Shown piece after piece: positions 7,936 through 11,434 of a stretch of DNA of 11,434 nt; position 1 is the stretch's first letter; each line of letters opens with the position of its first letter. Made by a program: the position numbers and the translations under genes. This stretch comes from Methanomicrobiales archaeon (lineage in GTDB: Archaea > Halobacteriota > Methanomicrobia > Methanomicrobiales > Methanospirillaceae). The DNA lies in assembly GCA_012798365.1 (NCBI GenBank), contig JAAZNH010000089.1, positions 1 to 11,434 on the forward strand, in the 5' to 3' direction. The notes beneath the pieces were generated by a model, which was not told where the DNA came from, searched no databases, and saw nothing but the letters and a program-made list of their open reading frames with translations.

Positions 7936-10806
7936 CTAGGCCGGCTGCCCGGCAAACCTGAATGCTCCGGGCGGGATGGTGATTTCAAACCTCGCCCCGG
8001 ACCCGGGGGCGCCCGTCTCGGTTATCGTAAGGCCGGTGATGGAGAGTATTTCCCGGGAAAGGTACAGGCCCATGCCGGTATTATTACCAACGCCTTTCTC
8101 GAAGATCACCTTCTTGTCCCGTTCAGCAACCCCCTTCCCGTTATCCTCAAAGACCAGCGCCAGCGAATTCCCGTTACGCCGCGTAACGATCCGGATCCAG
8201 GTCATCCCCTCCCCTCCGTACCGCAGGGAATTGTCAATGAGGTTATAGAAGACTTTCTCGACAAGCGGGTCGGCAAAGATCTCAAGCCCGGCGGTCTCCC
8301 GTTCGATCCGGATATCCTTCACGGGAAGTCCGGATACGGCTTTCTCAATTCCCGTGCTCACGTCCTGCCATGCCGGGTCCTTAATCCCGAGGTCTTCGTA
8401 TTCTTTGGTGAAGGAGATCTGGTCGGAGATGGTTGATGCAATCCTCTGGTTCTTTTTTAAGAACTCTTCAAGTTCCCGTGGATTATCGATTGCCTCCGTG
8501 GCAAGTTCCAGGAATGCCATGAGCGCCATCAGCTGGTTGCGGATATCGTGACGGGTGACACTTGATAATAAATGGAGCTTCTTGTTTGCCATCCGCAGGG
8601 CGTCTTCGGCTTTTCGCTGGGGCGTGATGTCATGGAGGACTCCTTCGACTCCGGCGATCTTCCCTCCCGCATCCCGGTAAAAATGGCTGCTCGTGGTCAC
8701 ATACCGGATTTCCCCGCTCCGTGTTTTGAGGGTGAGCGGGAAGGAATCAACCGATCCTTTTTCCTGGAGGGCCGTAAGGAGCCGGTCCCGGTCAGCCGGG
8801 TCGGCATACACGCAGGTGACCGGCTGGCCGATCAGCTGGTCGATCGAATCATACCCGGCAATCGCGGCAGCGGAGGGGCTGAGCATGGTAATCTTCCCGC
8901 TGGTATCCGTGCGGTAGAAGAGGTCCTGCATCTCCTCGATGATGCTCCGGTACTTCTCTTCACTCTCACGCAGGGCCTTCTCAGCCACCCTGCGCTCCGT
9001 GATGTCAAAAAACGTTGCCAGATGGCTCTCTCCAATCGTGATTCCCCCGATGATGATATTGCGGACGGTGCCGTCCCTGCAGGTAATCCGGTATTCTGCG
9101 GGTTCAACCGCAGTTCTCTTCGCTTCAGCGGTTGCCACGGCATGGTTCCAGGCACTGAGAACCGTGGTGCGGTACTCCTCATCCGGGTAGGCCCGCCGGC
9201 TCCAGTCATCAAGGGTGGGGATTTCGTCGTGGGTATACCCGAATGTCCGGATAAACTGGTTGTTGATGAACGTGATGTTCCCGCTCCGGTTCACAACGCC
9301 AAGGGCAAGGGGGGCAAGCGTGATAAAAAGCCGGAATTTCTCTTCGCTCTGCGCCAGGGCCTCCTCAGCCCGTATACGCTCATACATCCTCCCAATCCGT
9401 TCAGCAATGGCGTTGAGGAGATCTGACTCTTCCTCCAGGAACGGTGCAATCTTCGCGGATTTTCTCTCCCCGGCATAAAAAACCTCGATCTCCCCGTATG
9501 GTTTCTGGTTGATCGAGATAACCGACCCGATCTTCGCGCTGCTTTCGCTGAACCCCGGCGAAGTATATGTCCTGTTGTCGATCCGGATACGGGCAAAGGT
9601 CAGGGACGGGTACTGCCATCCCGAAGGGATGACGTCAGCAATCCCCTTAAGAATTGCATCGAGAGTGGGCCCGGTTTCGATGATGCGTGCAACCTCGTAG
9701 AGGCACCTCAGTTCCTTGACCCGTTCCCCAAGTTCCGCGGTCTTCTTCTGGAGTTTGTCCTGGGTAACCCGTAAACTGGTTACGTCCTCGAGGAACACCA
9801 GATATCCCTCGGGCTGTCCCCCATGGGTGAGGAGCGGCTCAACAGATCCAATGAAAAACAACACCCGGCCCTTGTCCCTGCGGATGATCTCCTGTTTACC
9901 GGATGCTGTCTCCTTGCACAGCACCTGCAGTTCCGGCCAGGCCGGGACGATCTCTTCCATGGTTTTCCCCAGGGCTGAGGCCTGCGGCAGGGCAAATATC
10001 CCGGCTGCCGCCGGATTGAGATCGATAACACGCCGGCTGATATCCAGCACGATAACCGGCTGGCCCAGTGCATCAATCAGCCGGCTCCTTGCAATCGGGA
10101 TGATGTCCAGGAAACGGTACCGGAACAGCGCAATTGCATACAGAAGTGCCGCGATCCAGAGGAAGGCCGGGGCGGGATTTATCCCGGCAAATCCGAACGG
10201 GGCGCTCACGAAAAGGTAATTCACTACCGTTGGGAATGCGAGCGCGATGAGCAGCAGGATGGTTGGCATCTCCCACAGGGTCCCCTGCTTACGGGTTTCA
10301 TGAACGAGGAGGATAATGGCGATTCCGAGCAGGGCAAACGAGTACAGGTTGTAGACAAAAAATGCAGGCCCCTCTGTATAGGTAAGTACCGGGACCGTAC
10401 CGGCCCGGCCCAGGGAAAAATTGTAGCGGAAGAGGGTATGCCACGGGCTTGTCAGGGCGAGGAAGACCGCTGTGACCGGGATAGCCAGGGCTGCTGCTGC
10501 CAGGTCCTGCCGGATCCACGTGGTTTTTTTCACATACGCGAGCACCAGCCAGACTTCCAGCACGGAAAAGAACGGCAGGAACAGGAAACGGAGGTTGTGG
10601 AATGCGATCCGCTCCGAAAGTGTGGGGGAGAGCAGGTCAAGAGCGTACAGGATCGACCACGCCATTGCCATGAACATCAGCAGGATGAACGGGGTGGCTG
10701 CGGGTACCCTGTCCACAAAACGCCGGGCGTACAATCCCACGGCTGCCATGCTGATGCCGGAGATGAAGAGCATCGCGATGAGCAGGTCAAAAATTATCGT
10801 ACTCAA
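7936..10806 (-). CDS. Seven-transmembrane PAS/GAF sensor histidine kinase
   Basis: Membrane-bound sensor kinase of 956 residues from a TTG start. The N-terminal ~235 residues contain seven hydrophobic helices, consistent with the histidine-kinase 7TM sensor family. They are followed by PAS (about 245-350), a short coiled linker, a GAF-like domain (about 370-480, with SGWQYPSLTFARI), and two PAS domains (about 490-610 and 615-735). The kinase core has SVTRHDIRNQ (His about 753), N-box VFYNLIDNSLRYG, EDNGKGV and GNNTGMGLYL. An in-frame GTG at 10818 would add four residues but overlaps a strong ribosome-binding site, so TTG at 10806 is preferred. The gene probably has its own promoter and is separated from the downstream corrinoid operon by 75 bases holding a probable terminator and a new TATA box. 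The last PAS plus kinase core closely resembles that of the kinase ending at 3251. No receiver domain; ligand unknown. Confidence 0.9.
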   Translation of the reverse strand: MSTIIFDLLIAMLFISGISMAAVGLYARRFVDRVPAATPFILLMFMAMAWSILYALDLLSPTLSERIAFHNLRFLFLPFFSVLEVWLVLAYVKKTTWIRQDLAAAALAIPVTAVFLALTSPWHTLFRYNFSLGRAGTVPVLTYTEGPAFFVYNLYSFALLGIAIILLVHETRKQGTLWEMPTILLLIALAFPTVVNYLFVSAPFGFAGINPAPAFLWIAALLYAIALFRYRFLDIIPIARSRLIDALGQPVIVLDISRRVIDLNPAAAGIFALPQASALGKTMEEIVPAWPELQVLCKETASGKQEIIRRDKGRVLFFIGSVEPLLTHGGQPEGYLVFLEDVTSLRVTQDKLQKKTAELGERVKELRCLYEVARIIETGPTLDAILKGIADVIPSGWQYPSLTFARIRIDNRTYTSPGFSESSAKIGSVISINQKPYGEIEVFYAGERKSAKIAPFLEEESDLLNAIAERIGRMYERIRAEEALAQSEEKFRLFITLAPLALGVVNRSGNITFINNQFIRTFGYTHDEIPTLDDWSRRAYPDEEYRTTVLSAWNHAVATAEAKRTAVEPAEYRITCRDGTVRNIIIGGITIGESHLATFFDITERRVAEKALRESEEKYRSIIEEMQDLFYRTDTSGKITMLSPSAAAIAGYDSIDQLIGQPVTCVYADPADRDRLLTALQEKGSVDSFPLTLKTRSGEIRYVTTSSHFYRDAGGKIAGVEGVLHDITPQRKAEDALRMANKKLHLLSSVTRHDIRNQLMALMAFLELATEAIDNPRELEEFLKKNQRIASTISDQISFTKEYEDLGIKDPAWQDVSTGIEKAVSGLPVKDIRIERETAGLEIFADPLVEKVFYNLIDNSLRYGGEGMTWIRIVTRRNGNSLALVFEDNGKGVAERDKKVIFEKGVGNNTGMGLYLSREILSITGLTITETGAPGSGARFEITIPPGAFRFAGQPA

Positions 10807-10815
10807 ACCTACGCA

Positions 10816-10824
10816 CACCTCCCC
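10816..10824 (-). promoter_or_regulatory. Strong ribosome-binding site deciding a TTG start
   Basis: The minus strand reads GGGGAGGTG here, a near-perfect complement to the archaeal 16S rRNA 3' end. The in-frame GTG at 10818-10816 lies inside the motif and cannot easily be the start it serves. The next in-frame start codon, TTG at 10806-10804, is nine bases downstream of the motif. The first ATG, about ten codons further on, would cut into the first membrane helix. Confidence 0.6.
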
Positions 10825-10870
10825 TGCGTTTTACCCACGGGCGTTATTTTGTGATTCTGGGCATGCATTG

Positions 10871-10878
10871 TATTAATA
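10871..10878 (-). promoter_or_regulatory. Candidate TATA box for the 7TM kinase gene
   Basis: The minus strand reads TATTAATA, preceded by purine-rich TGAAG as a possible BRE. A start about 26 bases downstream would fall near 10848, giving a leader of roughly 40 bases that includes the ribosome-binding site at 10816-10824. A weaker alternative is GTTTATAG on the minus strand at 10917-10924. Confidence 0.45.
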
Positions 10879-10880
10879 CT

Positions 10881-10973
10881 TCAGGTTTGTCAGGTCTCGG
10901 GATCCCCTGAGCATACCTATAAACCTGCCATAGTGGTGGATGGTATTGTGAAGGGCCGGAATATCTGTCAGGT
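10881..10973 (-). promoter_or_regulatory. Repeated TCAGGT motifs and dyad upstream of the 7TM kinase promoter
   Basis: On the plus strand, TCAGGT-TTG-TCAGGT at 10881-10895 is a direct repeat with 9-base spacing, abutting the candidate TATA box. A third copy lies at 10968-10973; it and the second share the longer TGTCAGGT. A 7-base inverted repeat, CAGGTTT (10882-10888) with AAACCTG (10921-10927), encloses TCAGG/CCTGA (10890-10894 and 10906-10910) and the palindrome GGGATCCC (10899-10906). This could be an operator or a structured element. The motifs are short, so chance is not excluded. Confidence 0.35.
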
Positions 10974-11170
10974 ATCCTTGGGGAAGTCTGAATTCTCCTC
11001 CGCATGATTAATCCCTGACGAGTCATAGACTTCCACAAGACCGTGAGATCCGGAATAAAAGGGAGATATATCCGGGTTCCCACTCGTTCTGGGACGGTGC
11101 CCGGTGAGGTGCCGCGAAAATCCGGATGCGGCCGGTAACCGGAACCGCCGCCAGTATAGTATTACCGTCG

Positions 11171-11434
11171 TTATGGCAGTATGCCTGCACTCTGCATCTT
11201 TGTGTCAAGCCAGTCGAACTTACCGGCAAACGACTGGGCAAACGCCCCGAGCTGGCAGTGGGAGCCGGCTCCGAACTCATCGGAATAAATCAGCAGGTCC
11301 CTCTCGCAGGAGAGGTGATCATACAGCTCCTTTGCCTGCACTGCACCCGGGTCGAAACGGTCAGCCGAACCTGCGGTCACAAGCGTTGGGCAGCGGATCT
11401 TTTCGGCCGACCCCTTCATAGTCATGTCCATGTA
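11171..11434 (-). CDS. Alpha/beta hydrolase, C-terminal part, cut by window edge
   Basis: The last ~87 codons of a gene that continues beyond the right edge; the in-window ATG at 11431 is internal because the frame stays open upstream. The fragment has the C-terminal layout of an alpha/beta hydrolase. I-R-C-P-T-L-V-T-A-G-S-A-D-R is the strand and turn carrying the catalytic acid (probably the Asp). GAGSHCQLGA carries the probable catalytic histidine in a G-x-x-HCQ-x-GA context seen in esterase/dipeptidase-like members, and a FDWLD helix follows. The nucleophile elbow lies outside the window, so substrate class cannot be judged. It ends in TAA at 11171-11173. It is separated by about 350 bases from the kinase gene downstream on the same strand, so no operon link is indicated. 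Confidence 0.8.
   Translation of the reverse strand, partial: YMDMTMKGSAEKIRCPTLVTAGSADRFDPGAVQAKELYDHLSCERDLLIYSDEFGAGSHCQLGAFAQSFAGKFDWLDTKMQSAGILP

Larger units (their letters stand above)
10825..11170. other. Intergenic region between the hydrolase and 7TM kinase genes
   Basis: About 350 bases without a convincing gene. The part near the kinase holds the candidate TATA box and TCAGGT repeats. The part near the hydrolase stop contains a short palindrome, CCGGTAACCGG (11132-11142), and an AT-rich patch (about 11054-11071) flanked by CCGGA and TCCGG. On the minus strand that patch includes CTTTTATT, which could end hydrolase transcripts, but this is weak. A 79-codon minus-strand frame (10844-11083) has no recognisable domain. 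No tRNA or riboswitch was recognised. Confidence 0.5.

Noticed and set aside
8572..9426. 284-codon plus-strand frame opposite the 7TM kinase
   Set aside because: The minus strand clearly encodes PAS and GAF domains here; the plus frame has no recognisable motif.
10844..11083. 79-codon minus-strand frame in the intergenic region
   Set aside because: It has no recognisable motif, overlaps the candidate promoter and repeats, and has no ribosome-binding site noticed before its ATG.

Overview
The window looks like chromosomal DNA from a G+C-rich methanogenic archaeon, most likely a Methanomicrobiales member of the Methanoregula/Methanosphaerula type. This is an inference from three things: very long multi-PAS histidine kinases with an archaeal-style HDIxNQ phosphoacceptor box, archaeal TATA-type promoters with one probable leaderless start, and a corrinoid protein next to an MtaA/MtbA-like protein. 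No tRNA, rRNA, CRISPR array, insertion sequence or phage gene was seen.

Layout. Positions 1-3219 (+) hold the 3' part of a large multi-PAS histidine kinase whose start lies off the left edge. It converges, with a 31-base gap, on a tight minus-strand operon read in the order 7860 to 3251: a corrinoid-binding protein (7177-7860), a UROD/MtaA-like methyltransferase-fold protein (6134-7180), and a soluble histidine kinase with an unusual cysteine-rich N-terminal domain (3251-6133). The first two genes overlap by 4 bases (ATGA) and the last two abut (TAAATG), so they are probably co-transcribed and translationally coupled. The operon has its own TATA box and is separated from the next gene upstream by a small GC hairpin with a T-run. 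That upstream gene, also on the minus strand, is a seven-transmembrane PAS/GAF histidine kinase (7936-10806, probable TTG start). A 350-base intergenic stretch upstream of it carries a candidate promoter and repeated TCAGGT motifs. The right edge holds the C-terminal end of an alpha/beta hydrolase (11171-11434, minus).

How it may work together. The three kinases share nearly the same catalytic module, but no response regulator is encoded in the window. The most interesting unit is the corrinoid protein / MtaA-like protein / sensor kinase operon. The corrinoid protein keeps its cobalamin-binding residues, whereas the MtaA-like protein has lost the cysteines expected of a zinc-thiolate, coenzyme M-activating enzyme. 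The kinase begins with a domain containing a CxCxCxC run that resembles DUF1638, a family I associate with methanogen methyltransferase clusters. The inference is a corrinoid- or C1-linked sensory or methyl-transfer system wired directly to a histidine kinase; substrate, acceptor and signal are unknown.
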